64,000 bases of DNA from Salinibacillus kushneri (GTDB taxonomy: Bacteria > Bacillota > Bacilli > Bacillales > Alkalibacillaceae), in NCBI RefSeq assembly GCF_900111405.1, contig NZ_FOHJ01000015.1, forward strand, positions 1 through 64,000, in the 5' to 3' direction. Numbering within the stretch: position 1 is the first letter of the stretch; each line of letters starts with the position of its first letter. This document shows positions 27,377 to 37,004 of this stretch, piece by piece. The position numbers were made by a program, and so were the translations under genes. The notes beneath the pieces were generated by a model, which made no database searches, was not told the origin of the DNA, and saw only the letters and a program-made list of their open reading frames with translations.

Positions 27377-27734
27377 GGTATTAAATGACCTCCCCTTAAG
27401 ATTTAATTTTCTAAATTTTTAGTAGATAAATCATCTACGTTTAAAATTATACAAGTTTTCTAAACATTTTGCATCAACTTTTTTATTTAAAATTAAAAAA
27501 TCATTGATATTATTACGTTCCGATAACAAAAATAGGTCTAAATACCCACATTTTATTTCGATACAATTCGATATAAATAACAGAATTTTTTGGTAAATGC
27601 ATAAAAATTTATGAAACAGAAGTAAATGAACAAATTATTCTTATTTATACAGTCTCTATTCGTCTTTTAGTAAAGAATGAATTTTCTGTATTTTACTGTT
27701 TACCCTTTTTATTGGTTTATTTCTAATAAAGGCA
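27377..27734. other. AT-rich intergenic region upstream of oppA
   Basis: About 360 nt between the divergent oppA and the DUF3899 gene. It must hold the opp promoter, but no single promoter stands out, because AT-rich hexamers resembling -35 and -10 boxes occur many times. No reading frame, repeat or strong hairpin was seen. Confidence 0.6.
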
Positions 27735-27743
27735 TGATATAAT
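27735..27743 (+). promoter_or_regulatory. Extended -10 promoter element of the DUF3899 gene
   Basis: TGATATAAT, a TGN-extended consensus -10 box, lies 34 nt before the ATG at 27777. No good -35 box is present, which is usual for extended -10 promoters. Confidence 0.5.
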
Positions 27744-27776
27744 AATTAGCAGTTTTAACGAAAAAGGTGTTTGTTT

Positions 27777-28145
27777 ATGTACATATTTAAAAATAAATGG
27801 AGCTTATTATTACTAAATCTCATCATTACTGCTAGCTCCTATCTTTATTATACACCAGGGAATCAATTGAAAGAATTTATAAATACTTTGTTTTTTGTCA
27901 GCTTTCCATACATTATACTGGCTCTTATCCTTTTCCTTACGAGAGAGCGTTTTTTTGATGGTATCACATTCGGCTTTCGCAGATTTTGGGCTGAAATGTC
28001 AAAAAAAAAGGACTATCTGGAGGATTGGAAGGATAGACCTCTTCCATCTGAAAGAATCAGCCAAAGATTCCTTAGGTCCATTTCTTTCCAGGCTATTTCT
28101 CTGCTTATAATCATGATGGTATTACTCATTATTTATTACCTTTAG
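27777..28145 (+). CDS. DUF3899 membrane protein
   Basis: A 122-residue protein with three or four hydrophobic segments: about 8-24, 38-57 and a C-terminal helix (LLIIMMVLLIIYYL). The central cytoplasmic stretch DGITFGFRRFW...DRPLPSERIS is typical of the DUF3899 family found next to trpS/opp in Bacillaceae. The role is unknown. The ATG at 27777 is preferred to a TTG two codons earlier; AAAAAGGTG lies upstream. Confidence 0.7.
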   Translation: MYIFKNKWSLLLLNLIITASSYLYYTPGNQLKEFINTLFFVSFPYIILALILFLTRERFFDGITFGFRRFWAEMSKKKDYLEDWKDRPLPSERISQRFLRSISFQAISLLIIMMVLLIIYYL

Positions 28146-28153
28146 AGTCAAAG

Positions 28154-28182
28154 TTGCATTTTGAACATACATTATATATACT
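28154..28182 (+). promoter_or_regulatory. Sigma-A promoter of trpS
   Basis: -35 TTGCAT and -10 TATACT separated by exactly 17 nt, just upstream of the T-box leader. Transcription would start near 28189. Confidence 0.7.
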
Positions 28183-28188
28183 TTAAGA

Positions 28189-28425
28189 AAATTTAACATC
28201 ACATTTAAACGATGATGAAGTTGTAGTAGATGATTACCACTGTTTTTAGAGAGCTTGGATGGTGGAAACAAGCATCATGTAATCATGGAAATTGGGGCTT
28301 CGGAGTTTGAACACGCTTAACGGGCGTTATCAGTTTAAGGCGATTTCCAAGTTAATCATGGGAAATAACAAGGGTGGTACCGCGGTTCATTCGTCCCTTA
28401 AGGGATGTAATAGAATCGCTTTTTT
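28189..28425 (+). promoter_or_regulatory. T-box riboswitch upstream of trpS
   Basis: The leader carries the T-box core AGGGTGGTACCGCG at 28371-28384, which pairs with the CCA end of uncharged tRNA. A competing terminator GCGGTTCATT..AAT.GAA.CGC followed by TTTTTT lies at 28382-28425. Stem I features such as GAGAGC and a GGTGG-containing apical loop are at about 28238-28275. By gene context it should sense tRNA-Trp (UGG specifier). I could not place the specifier codon with certainty, since several TGG triplets occur in stem I. Confidence 0.92.
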
Positions 28426-28443
28426 AATGAAATAAAAAATTGA

Positions 28444-29490
<1,047 letters not shown>

Positions 29491-29669
29491 AATATGTTGT
29501 GTAACGGGAAGTTCTCTATTATTCCCTTTTACAAGCAGTTTAATTACAAAGGAATCGTCTCATCTATACTTTCTTTTTCAGTAGGTATCTCTCCTGAAGC
29601 ATTCCTTGTCCTGCAGGAAGCTTCCCTGTAATGTAAAAACGCTTTCCTATTTTAACAATTCGACTTTCA

Positions 29670-30437
29670 CTAATAGTAGGCTTGATTAGATGATGAATTC
29701 ATGGTACCTGTTTCGAGTTCCCAAAGCTTTTCGAAAAAAGGCTGTCCCTTGGTCATTTTGCGGCAAATTTCCTCATGGGTTTTCGTCCAGCCATTTTTCA
29801 ATCCTTCATAGAGCTCTTCCCAGGCTTCATTAAAGTCCATCTGTTGTATACTTTCATATTGACCGGGTGCCCATTCTGTAAGCCAATAACGTAACTCTGC
29901 AACATGAGAAGTTTGTCTCATTTGATCCAGCATCATCATAAGTAATTGTTTTAATTGTCTTTCCTTCCTTGTTAGTCCAATCATTTCATAAGGGGGAAGT
30001 GAAAGCGTATGGTATTCTTTAACGTATTGTTCAGGTGAAAAAGAAAAGGATGCAGGCTCCAGTTTTTCAATCATGTCATACACTAATCGTTCTTGCCTAG
30101 GAATGAGTCGACTTTTGCGTATAGGCAGTGAGTATCCCATTGTATCAATGGTTACAATTGATTTTCCATCTGTTGCAACAAATGCATATTCAAGAGGGAT
30201 ACGTTCTTGATTCTTTCGTAAATATGCCCGTTGATAAACCGAATCTAATAAATCTTTTGGCAAATCCTGCAGGTCATTTTCAATGTAATCATACAATGTT
30301 TCTGTTACATAGACTAATGGAACTTGGTCTAAGAGTTCAATTCCATCTTCTTTTCTCCACTCATGAAAGTGGCAAACATTATATCTGTTTTCTTCCCCTT
30401 CAAACCAATTTACCCAAACATCATGTAAATACATCAT
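29670..30437 (-). CDS. yjbA: YjbA-family protein (UPF0736/DUF3603)
   Basis: A 255-residue cytosolic protein of the UPF0736 family, known only from Bacillaceae. It starts [27 protein letters not shown], has [30 protein letters not shown] in the middle and a helical C-terminal part. The function is unknown. The start is set at the ATG at 30437, behind GAGGG; an extra 20 codons upstream have no ribosome site. It neighbours trpS and opp, as in B. subtilis. A 35-codon frame without a usual start follows it on the same strand. Confidence 0.85.
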   Translation of the reverse strand: MMYLHDVWVNWFEGEENRYNVCHFHEWRKEDGIELLDQVPLVYVTETLYDYIENDLQDLPKDLLDSVYQRAYLRKNQERIPLEYAFVATDGKSIVTIDTMGYSLPIRKSRLIPRQERLVYDMIEKLEPASFSFSPEQYVKEYHTLSLPPYEMIGLTRKERQLKQLLMMMLDQMRQTSHVAELRYWLTEWAPGQYESIQQMDFNEAWEELYEGLKNGWTKTHEEICRKMTKGQPFFEKLWELETGTMNSSSNQAYY

Positions 30438-30525
30438 CCAAGACCCTCGCTTTACTATTTCATCCTTTCTATTGTTCATTATGGCCATGTTTGGCATTTT
30501 TATTCTTTATAAACCAATGTTTACC

Positions 30526-30729
30526 TCAATCGGAAGGGTAAAAAAAACATGTAAAACTTATAATCAAAATGCCCACCGGTAATAAATAAGTCTCAGGCTT
30601 GTCCACTATAAAAAGAAGGTAATCGATAAAACTTAAGCCTACCGGTATTATATTCAAATAAATAATTAGCGATACACCACCAGCAATTGTTAGTCCAAAA
30701 CCAATAAAGAACCAAAAGATCCATAGCAT
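30526..30729 (-). CDS. Small two-helix membrane protein, hypothetical
   Basis: A 67-residue protein with two hydrophobic helices (about 2-24 and 45-62) and few charges. The ATG at 30729 follows GGAGGAAGA, a strong ribosome site, so translation is likely. No family recognised. It is divergent from the LCP gene and may be cotranscribed with yjbA, 88 nt downstream. Confidence 0.6.
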   Translation of the reverse strand: MLWIFWFFIGFGLTIAGGVSLIIYLNIIPVGLSFIDYLLFIVDKPETYLLPVGILIISFTCFFYPSD

Positions 30730-30903
30730 TTTTCTTCCTCCAGGCATGTCCATGTATTATATATATATGAATGAATAAAAATCATATACCTGGGAAAATC
30801 TAAGAATTTCCCTTTACTAAATGTAAAATAAAAGGTAAATTTATATTTAACAGTCTTTTTGCGTTTAAGTTTCCAGTTTTTTATTTTAAAGGTGAGGTCA
30901 ATT

Positions 30904-31860
30904 ATGGAAGATAATCGAATCATAAGAAGAACATTAAAAAAGAAAAAACGGAGAAAATGGGTTCTTTTTTCATTGCTATTCATTTTATTAAGCTTTGTTT
31001 CATATACAACCTATGAATACTTCGCAGGTAAAAATGCTGCCATGGAACAAGTTGATGATAAGAGTAACGAGATGAACGAGAAATATAAGGAAGATTTTAA
31101 AGGTGTCGATGATGGACTCAAAAAAACCAATGTGCTTCTATTAGGTAGTGACTCTCGCGGAGAAGAAGATCCGAGGACGGACACAATTATGATTGGTCAG
31201 TACGATCCTGAAAAAGAGACAGCTAAATTGGTTTCCATTATGCGGGATAGTTACGTTAATATACCTGGATACGGATATAACAAAATTAATGCGGCATTTC
31301 ATTTCGGTGGACCAGAGCTATTAAGACAAACCATAAAAGAGAATTTTGGTATAGACCTGGAGTATTATGCCATTGTAGACTTTGAAGGATTTACTGAGAT
31401 TGTTGATACCATTGCACCAGATGGAGTAGAAATCAATGTTGAAAAGCATATGTCTCGTCATATTGGGGTTACACTTGAGCCAGGTCGTCAAACTCTTAAT
31501 GGTAAAGAGCTTTTAGGATATGCAAGATATCGTTACAGTGACAGTGACTTTGAACGTGTGGAAAGACAGCAAAAAGTAATGAAAAAATTAAAAGAAAAGC
31601 TGGTTTCATTTTCAGGTGTTTTAAAACTCCCTCGCATGGTAGGTACCTTACAACCTTATATTAATACAAACATGGAAACTTCTAATATTATTTCGTTAGG
31701 GAAGGATTTTCTTTTAAATCCTGTTGATGATATTGAAACCCTTCGTATACCTGTTCGTGATAAAGCGTGGGATGCTCATCATGAACATGCAGGCTCAGTA
31801 TTAGAATTTAATGAAACAGAAATGAGACAAATCATTCAGGAATTTTTAAATGAAGAATAA
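30904..31860 (+). CDS. LytR-CpsA-Psr (LCP) family cell-wall ligase
   Basis: A 318-residue LCP protein. These enzymes transfer wall teichoic acid or other glycopolymers from the lipid carrier to peptidoglycan outside the membrane. A basic cytoplasmic tail (RRTLKKKKRRKW) and one helix (about 20-40) precede the catalytic domain, which has NVLLLGSDSRGEEDPRTDTIMIGQYDPE near 80, then SIMRDSYVNIPGYGYNKINAAFHFGG, and LLGYARYRYSDSDFERVERQQKVM with the conserved arginines. The start is the ATG at 30904 (GGTGAGG upstream). It cannot be assigned to TagT, TagU or TagV from sequence alone. Confidence 0.9.
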   Translation: MEDNRIIRRTLKKKKRRKWVLFSLLFILLSFVSYTTYEYFAGKNAAMEQVDDKSNEMNEKYKEDFKGVDDGLKKTNVLLLGSDSRGEEDPRTDTIMIGQYDPEKETAKLVSIMRDSYVNIPGYGYNKINAAFHFGGPELLRQTIKENFGIDLEYYAIVDFEGFTEIVDTIAPDGVEINVEKHMSRHIGVTLEPGRQTLNGKELLGYARYRYSDSDFERVERQQKVMKKLKEKLVSFSGVLKLPRMVGTLQPYINTNMETSNIISLGKDFLLNPVDDIETLRIPVRDKAWDAHHEHAGSVLEFNETEMRQIIQEFLNEE

Positions 31861-31890
31861 GCATAAAAATCGGCCATGGGCCCGATTTTT

Positions 31891-31930
31891 AGCTTGTAGA
31901 GAAACCCCTGTTTTTCTACAAGCTTTTTTT
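31891..31930 (+). terminator. Terminator of the LCP gene
   Basis: AGCTTGTAGA pairs with TCTACAAGCT, followed by TTTTTTT. A smaller stem (AAATCGG/CCGATTT) with T-run lies just before it at 31867-31890, so two terminators are in tandem. Confidence 0.82.
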
Positions 31931-32066
31931 AATGATTCTTTAATTTGTGCTAAGCCGCTGCACCCGAAATACACTACGCTTTCCTCGGTTGAGCGCTGAG
32001 CCTCCCACGACGAACAGGACGTTCTAGTAAAAAGGAATCGATTAGGTATTCACACGAAATTTTCAT

Positions 32067-32111
32067 AAAATACCCCCTGACCATCTACTTAGACAATCAA
32101 GGGGGGATTTT
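32067..32111 (-). terminator. Terminator of fabF
   Basis: TCAAGGGGGGATTTT and AAAATACCCCCTGA pair imperfectly with a 16-nt loop, directly after the fabF stop on the minus strand. Confidence 0.75.
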
Positions 32112-33353
32112 CTATTCATTATACTTTTTAAAGATTAAAGATACATTATGACCACCAAATCCTAATGAATTAGTCATAACAACATCTACATTTTGCTCAA
32201 TCGCTTTATTTGGTACATAGTATAAATCGCAATCTGGATCTTCATTTTCATAGTTAATAGTTGGTGGTATGATACCATCCGTTAGGGTCTTCACTGAAAT
32301 AACCGATTCCACTGCACCGGCTGAACCTAATAGGTGACCTGTCATCGATTTTGTAGAACTAACAGCTAAATCATAGGCATGATCACCAAAAATGGTTTTA
32401 ACTGCATGCGTTTCAAACTTATCATTTAATTCTGTACTGGTTCCGTGAGCATTAATATAACCGACATCTGTCTTGTCAACATCGGCATTATCCAATGCCT
32501 GTTTCATCGCTCTTGCTGCTCCTTCTCCTTCTGGGGCTGGTGCTGTAATATGATAAGCATCTCCAGTTGATCCATAACCTACAATTTCTGCATAAATTTT
32601 AGCACCACGCTTTTGAGCAGACTCCAATGTTTCCAGGACAAGGATTGCCGCTCCCTCACCCATAACAAATCCATTCCGGTTTAAGTCAAATGGACGACTA
32701 GCGGTATTTGGATCCTCAGTTGTGCTTAAAGCTTTAGCACTCGAAAAGCCGGCAAAAGCCATATTTGTAATAGGAGCCTCAGCCCCTCCTGTTATCATAT
32801 AGTCCGCATCCCCACGCTGAATGACCTTGTAAGCATCCCCGATGGAGTTTGCACCTGAAGCACAAGCTGTAACCGTACAAGAATTAATACCCTTTGCACC
32901 TAGTATAATCGAAACCTGTCCGGCTGCCATATCCGGAATCATCATAGGTACAAAAAACGGACTAACTCTCCGATACCCTCGGTCCATAAACTTACGGAAT
33001 TGTTCCTCATATGTAGCCATACCGCCAATTCCTGATCCAATCCATACTCCGGTACGATCAGCAATGTCTTCATTGATATCCAAATCTGCATCCTTTACGG
33101 CCATCATCGATGATGCAACAGCATACTGAGTAAAGAGATCCATTCGTTTTGCATCTCGTTTATCCATATAGTTTGTAGGATCGAAATCTTTTACTTCACC
33201 TGCAATTTTGGCCGGAAAATCATCAGGATTAACTTTTGTGACAAAATCAATTCCTGATTGTCCACTCCTGATATTATTCCACATCGTATCAACATCATTT
33301 CCAACAGGAGTTACGGCTCCCATTCCCGTAACCACTACACGACGATTATTCAT
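32112..33353 (-). CDS. fabF: 3-oxoacyl-ACP synthase II
   Basis: A 413-residue condensing enzyme that elongates acyl-ACP with malonyl-ACP in fatty acid synthesis. The catalytic triad is visible: Cys in [15 protein letters not shown] near 163, His in [11 protein letters not shown] near 303, and His in [18 protein letters not shown] near 340. Length equals the B. subtilis enzyme. It follows fabH on the same strand; normally the two are close together, but here a 250-bp repeat cluster lies between. Confidence 0.96.
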   Translation of the reverse strand: MNNRRVVVTGMGAVTPVGNDVDTMWNNIRSGQSGIDFVTKVNPDDFPAKIAGEVKDFDPTNYMDKRDAKRMDLFTQYAVASSMMAVKDADLDINEDIADRTGVWIGSGIGGMATYEEQFRKFMDRGYRRVSPFFVPMMIPDMAAGQVSIILGAKGINSCTVTACASGANSIGDAYKVIQRGDADYMITGGAEAPITNMAFAGFSSAKALSTTEDPNTASRPFDLNRNGFVMGEGAAILVLETLESAQKRGAKIYAEIVGYGSTGDAYHITAPAPEGEGAARAMKQALDNADVDKTDVGYINAHGTSTELNDKFETHAVKTIFGDHAYDLAVSSTKSMTGHLLGSAGAVESVISVKTLTDGIIPPTINYENEDPDCDLYYVPNKAIEQNVDVVMTNSLGFGGHNVSLIFKKYNE

Positions 33354-33440
33354 GAATTCACCTTCCTCCTTTTCATCTTACTAATTGTAAGGCAAACGTA
33401 ATAAAATAATAAATGATTATTCCGAAGTTGTGAAATACCT

Positions 33441-33693
33441 ACGCTTTTCTTTGTCCAGCTACGGCTCCCAGGTCATGGCGGACATAAACCAAATCCATTT
33501 CGCGGCCTACGTTCAACCACTCCATGTATTCGGCTTATACCGCCAGACCTGACCAGTCGCCTTCGCTTTTCTTTGTCCAGCTGCGGCTCCTAGGTCCAGG
33601 CTGTCATAAGCAAAATCCTCTACGTGACAAAAAGCACGTCACTCCGTGTATTCTGCTTATGCAGCAGGACCTGACCAGTCGCCTTCGCTTTTC
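33441..33693 (-). repeat. GAAAAGCG hairpin repeat, two tandem units
   Basis: Read on the minus strand, GAAAAGCG recurs at 33693, 33571 and 33449, so two units of exactly 122 bp plus the start of a third. Each unit reads GAAAAGCGAAGGCGACTGGT, then a long imperfect hairpin (arms ATAAGC/GCTTAT and an inner CACG/CGTG), then a GAGCCG.AGCTGGACA end. The first base follows the fabH stop codon directly. Confidence 0.85.
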
Positions 33694-34620
33694 TTACCAC
33701 CTTAAAGCTACTGCTCCCCAGGTTAGGCCTCCTCCGAAACCTACGAGGACGACAAGGTCATTTTCTTTGATTTTACCGCTTTTTACATCCTCTGACAAAG
33801 CAATTGGAATGGAGGCTGCTGAAGTATTGCCGTATTTGTGTACAGATTTAGACATTTTTTCTTCTTCTATGCCTAATCGTTCTCTTGCAGCTTCCATGAT
33901 TCGAATATTGGCCTGATGCGGGATTAAATAATCTACATCTTCCTTATTAAGGCCAATTTTTTCAACCACACTTACAGCAGATTCACCCATTTGACGAACG
34001 GCGAATTTAAACACTTCACGTCCATTCATTACTATATATTCATCTTGATATAGGTGATCTCCCCCACTTCCATCAGATCCTAATTCAAAAGATAGTATTC
34101 CTTTTCCATCTTCTACTGGACCAACAACCGCAGCACCTGCACCGTCTCCAAATAATACACAGGTATTACGATCCTCCCAATTGGTAATTTTAGAAAGCTT
34201 TTCAACTCCGATAACAAGTACATTTTGATAAACACCTGAATTAATAAACTGTTGAGCTGTTGCTAATCCATACATAAATCCTGAACAAGCTGCACTGATA
34301 TCCATAGCAGCAGCCTTCTTTGCACCAAATCGTTCCTGCAGACGACACGCAACAGAAGGAAATGGCTGATCAGGAGTAACAGTAGCAACTAAAATCAAAT
34401 CGAGCTCTTCCCCACTAACACCAGCATCCTCCAGTGCGTTAGCTGCTGCTCGATAAGCCATATCCGAAGTATCCATATCATCAGCAGCAATTCGTCTTTC
34501 TTCAATACCAGTACGGGTGCGAATCCACTCATCACTTGTATCCACGATTTTCTCTAAGTCATGATTGGTAACTACTTTTTCCGGTACGAAATGACCAATT
34601 CCTATCAAACCTGCATTCAT
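33694..34620 (-). CDS. fabH: 3-oxoacyl-ACP synthase III
   Basis: A 308-residue enzyme starting fatty acid synthesis by joining an acyl-CoA primer to malonyl-ACP. The triad is Cys in [13 protein letters not shown] near 112, His in [12 protein letters not shown] near 237 and Asn in [13 protein letters not shown] near 267. It begins [17 protein letters not shown] behind AAGGGGATG. It lacks long C-terminal extensions and ends [11 protein letters not shown] as usual. A promoter with an overlapping FapR-like operator lies 185-230 nt upstream, and a short leader frame in between. Confidence 0.96.
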   Translation of the reverse strand: MNAGLIGIGHFVPEKVVTNHDLEKIVDTSDEWIRTRTGIEERRIAADDMDTSDMAYRAAANALEDAGVSGEELDLILVATVTPDQPFPSVACRLQERFGAKKAAAMDISAACSGFMYGLATAQQFINSGVYQNVLVIGVEKLSKITNWEDRNTCVLFGDGAGAAVVGPVEDGKGILSFELGSDGSGGDHLYQDEYIVMNGREVFKFAVRQMGESAVSVVEKIGLNKEDVDYLIPHQANIRIMEAARERLGIEEEKMSKSVHKYGNTSAASIPIALSEDVKSGKIKENDLVVLVGFGGGLTWGAVALRW

Positions 34621-34691
34621 ATATTCATCCCCTTAAAAGGTTTATATTTCAGCATCGACTCTTTGGTCTTATGCCGTCATTACATAATCTA

Positions 34692-34760
34692 TCAGATGGC
34701 AAAAAAAGGCCACTCCACGTGTAACCACGATGGAAAACTCCTACGAAATATTCCCACCAT
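34692..34760 (-). other. Possible 22-codon leader peptide in the fabH leader
   Basis: From ATG 34760 a frame of 22 residues, MVGIFRRSFPSWLHVEWPFF plus AI, ends in TGA. AAAAAAGG lies 7 nt upstream as a ribosome site. The frame is rich in aromatic residues. The A6GGC before the ATG can pair with the GGCCTTTTTTT inside the frame, and CCA.CGTG/CACG-TGG forms a small hairpin before that T-run. It may be an attenuator or leader peptide; coding status is unproven. Confidence 0.35.
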
Positions 34761-34804
34761 AAACAAGCCTTTTTTAAAATCACCTTTGTCATTGTTATCA
34801 ATTA

Positions 34805-34821
34805 TTATGACCTGGTGTTAA
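34805..34821 (-). promoter_or_regulatory. FapR-like operator of fabHF
   Basis: TTATGACCTGGTGTTAA has the layout TTA-N2-ACC-T-GGT-N2-TAA of the 17-bp FapR box (ideal TTAGTACCTGGTACTAA, 13 of 17 positions matching). FapR represses fatty acid genes until malonyl-CoA is present. The site directly abuts the -10 box of the promoter, as expected for a repressor. Confidence 0.75.
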
Positions 34822-34849
34822 TTTTAATGTAAAAAAATTTATTTTTCAA
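34821..34849 (-). promoter_or_regulatory. Sigma-A promoter of fabHF
   Basis: On the minus strand TTGAAA (-35), 17-nt spacer, TAAAAT (-10). The FapR-like box overlaps the last base of the -10 and continues over the start site. Confidence 0.75.
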
Positions 34850-34873
34850 GGTTTATAAATCATAGAACTTGAT

Positions 34874-34932
34874 AAAAAGCCTCCCGAAACAGGGATATCT
34901 ACTTAATCCTGATTGGGTAGATTCCCCGTTTC
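34874..34932 (-). terminator. Terminator overlapping the med stop codon
   Basis: GAAACGGGGAATCTAC and GTAGATATCCCTGTTTC pair around a loop that holds the med TAA. CGGGAGGCTTTTTATC follows on the minus strand. The first arm lies in the last coding codons. Confidence 0.7.
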
Positions 34933-35856
34933 TTTGTATTGTTCGATAGCCTTTTCTACATCTTGTCTTACGGACTTGGGAACTTCTTCACTATAGCTCC
35001 CCATAGTAATTACATCATCACGAAAATCAAAATTCATTATTCCTGAGGGTAACTCCCCCTCATCAAACCTTTTTGCTACCAGAGAATAGATTCGATCGAC
35101 ATGCTGGACTGTACTTGTAAGAACCGTTGACTCTCCCATATCAATCAGATCAGAAATATAACCAATTGCATAAATGTCTGATTCCTTTGCCTTATCAACA
35201 ATTGGTATGATAAATCCATCCCCGGTTGGATAGATGACATCTATATCTTCCTCCTTTAAGACATCAAATTGCATTAATGCCTGTTCTGTATTGTCCCAAT
35301 GGTTCACCATTCTTATTTCTACATTCACGTCTGGATTTTGGTATTTGGCACCTTCATAAAATCCATCAATTTCAGGCTGCCATTCGTAGGCTCCCAGTAC
35401 ACCGACACTATTCGTTTCTGTCATAGCACCTGCAATCATACCGGCAAAGAAGCCCATTGCATGAGCATTAATTTTTAAACTTGTAATGTTTTCACTATAT
35501 GTATCTCCATTAAAATAAACAAACTGTATATCGGGATAATCCTGATCAATTTTAGAAAAATACTCTCCATAGCTGCTGCTGTGTCCAAAGATTAAGTTCA
35601 CGCCTTTATTAGCAAAAGTTTCCACAGCCTCGTTCACCGCTGTCTGTGAATGAACACCCTCTTTAAAATAAACATTGGTATCCATCTCCTCCTGAATGTT
35701 TAAAAGTCCAAGATAGCCTTTCTTTCCCCATGTCTGATCATGAATGGATCCTTCAACGAGCATACCGACATTCTGAATATTTCCTGTCTCTAATACATTT
35801 GAACAGCCTGACAATAAAAGAAATAAAATAATATAAAGAGCTCGTATTCTTTTCAC
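34903..35856 (-). CDS. med: Med-type lipoprotein (BMP family), competence regulator
   Basis: A 317-residue lipoprotein of the basic-membrane-protein (BMP/PnrA) fold. The signal peptide ends in the lipobox LLLSGC (Cys about 18), then NVGMLVEGSIHDQTWGKKGYLG, the BMP start, and FVYFNGDTYSENITSLKINAHAMGF. In B. subtilis Med is a positive regulator of comK expression. The start is set at the GTG at 35856 with GGAG 9 nt upstream, giving a standard signal peptide. The position between yjaV-like and fabH genes matches B. subtilis, but the usual partner comZ is not found in the 280-nt gap to fabH. Confidence 0.85.
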   Translation of the reverse strand: MKRIRALYIILFLLLSGCSNVLETGNIQNVGMLVEGSIHDQTWGKKGYLGLLNIQEEMDTNVYFKEGVHSQTAVNEAVETFANKGVNLIFGHSSSYGEYFSKIDQDYPDIQFVYFNGDTYSENITSLKINAHAMGFFAGMIAGAMTETNSVGVLGAYEWQPEIDGFYEGAKYQNPDVNVEIRMVNHWDNTEQALMQFDVLKEEDIDVIYPTGDGFIIPIVDKAKESDIYAIGYISDLIDMGESTVLTSTVQHVDRIYSLVAKRFDEGELPSGIMNFDFRDDVITMGSYSEEVPKSVRQDVEKAIEQYKETGNLPNQD

Positions 35857-35933
35857 GCTACTGCACTCCAATTCTATCTCTGTTTCTACTCTAATATACG
35901 ATTACACGTATTTTAGTTTACACATAATTTGGG

Positions 35934-36554
35934 TTAATTCAAACGATAATAATTCTCTTTCCAGTTCATTATATGATTTTGTACAACATCAATAGCCTCA
36001 TCTGCCGGTGTTTGTGAAATACGTTTATCATCTAAATAAAATCGATTCTGTTCTTTATGATAAGTGATGGATAATACATTTGTTTTTTTCTTTTCCTGAG
36101 TTAAACAAAAGACACTATCCACCAGATCATCAATAAATAAAACTGATTCCTTTTGTGACGCATCTTTAAAATCCTTTTCCCTCATCCACGGCCCAATGAC
36201 AGGGGGAATAAATAAGAAGACTTCATTGCGAATATGTGATAGTGACATGTCTCTAATATCTTCTTCCATTATGAAGTAATATTCTCCTTTTATATTTTCT
36301 GTATTTAACATTTTTTTAACATCCTGAGGAGATTTATAACAGGAAATAACAATAGTACGGGAATGTTGATTTCTAATATTCCGAACATCCTCCTGCCAAT
36401 TAAATAAAGCGTTTCTTCCTATTAAAGTATATAAAAATTCTTCTTGTGGATTCGTGATATGGCCCACACCATTAACCTCAATTCCTTCACTTAAAAATTT
36501 CTCAACAAAGTGAAAACCCATCCAATGGAAACAATCAAATACGACTACATTCAT
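35934..36554 (-). CDS. YjaV-like protein (NAD-epimerase-like fold), function unknown
   Basis: A 206-residue protein beginning MNVVVFDCFHWMGFHFVEKF, which resembles the first strand and glycine turn of short-chain epimerase folds, though the GxxGxxG motif is not intact (FHWMGFHFV). Later VFLFIPPVIGPWMREKD also recalls epimerases. Its place upstream of med on the same strand equals that of B. subtilis yjaV, which I take as the likely orthologue. The ATG at 36554 follows GGGGGA. Catalytic residues (YxxxK) are not evident, so enzyme activity is doubtful. Confidence 0.65.
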   Translation of the reverse strand: MNVVVFDCFHWMGFHFVEKFLSEGIEVNGVGHITNPQEEFLYTLIGRNALFNWQEDVRNIRNQHSRTIVISCYKSPQDVKKMLNTENIKGEYYFIMEEDIRDMSLSHIRNEVFLFIPPVIGPWMREKDFKDASQKESVLFIDDLVDSVFCLTQEKKKTNVLSITYHKEQNRFYLDDKRISQTPADEAIDVVQNHIMNWKENYYRLN

Positions 36555-36672
36555 CTTTATTCCCCCATTATCCATCGGTTGTAAAGTAAACTTTTTTGCA
36601 GGGATAATTCTTTATTTTTGAAAGTCACTTTGGTAAACTAATTACAGTATAAAGACAAACGAGGTGAAAACC

Positions 36673-36852
36673 ATGCGATTTCTTTGGACATTTATTTGGA
36701 GTTTATTATTAAGTTCAGCGGTTGTATATGTAATTTCTAATATGGCTACTGTTGATTTTAGTTTTAATGCAGCCTTATTTTTAGCAGTTGTGTTTACGAT
36801 TATTGTTTCTGTATTAGGAGAAGGCATTTTAAAGGAAGACGATGTCCATTAA
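36673..36852 (+). CDS. yjzD: DUF2929 small membrane protein (YjzD-like)
   Basis: A 59-residue protein with two hydrophobic helices (about 3-24 and 31-51), beginning MRFLWTFIWSLLLSSAVVYV. This is the DUF2929 family, whose B. subtilis member YjzD lies at the same locus. The ATG at 36673 is preceded by GAGGTG; an in-frame GTG three codons earlier falls inside that box. Function unknown. Confidence 0.75.
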   Translation: MRFLWTFIWSLLLSSAVVYVISNMATVDFSFNAALFLAVVFTIIVSVLGEGILKEDDVH

Positions 36853-36881
36853 TTCGAATATTTTTTCCTGCATTCATCAGA

Positions 36882-36970
36882 TAAAGGGGTCAGATTCTAG
36901 CAAGGTGTAGATGAGAGGAAATCCTTTTGAAGAAGGATTTCATTATTCTTTCTTGCTAATCTGACCCTCC
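36882..36970. repeat. Long nested inverted repeat
   Basis: GGGTCAGATT.TAGCAAG and CTTGCTA.AATCTGACCC form a 17-18 bp outer stem 88 nt across. An inner GAAATCCTT/AAGGATTTC hairpin sits inside. It lies between convergent yjzD-like and LSm-like genes. It lacks a T-run right after the outer stem, so it is not a plain terminator. Confidence 0.75.
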
Positions 36971-37004
36971 TTATTTGTATCAGTTAATGAAATGGTAAGT
37001 CAGA

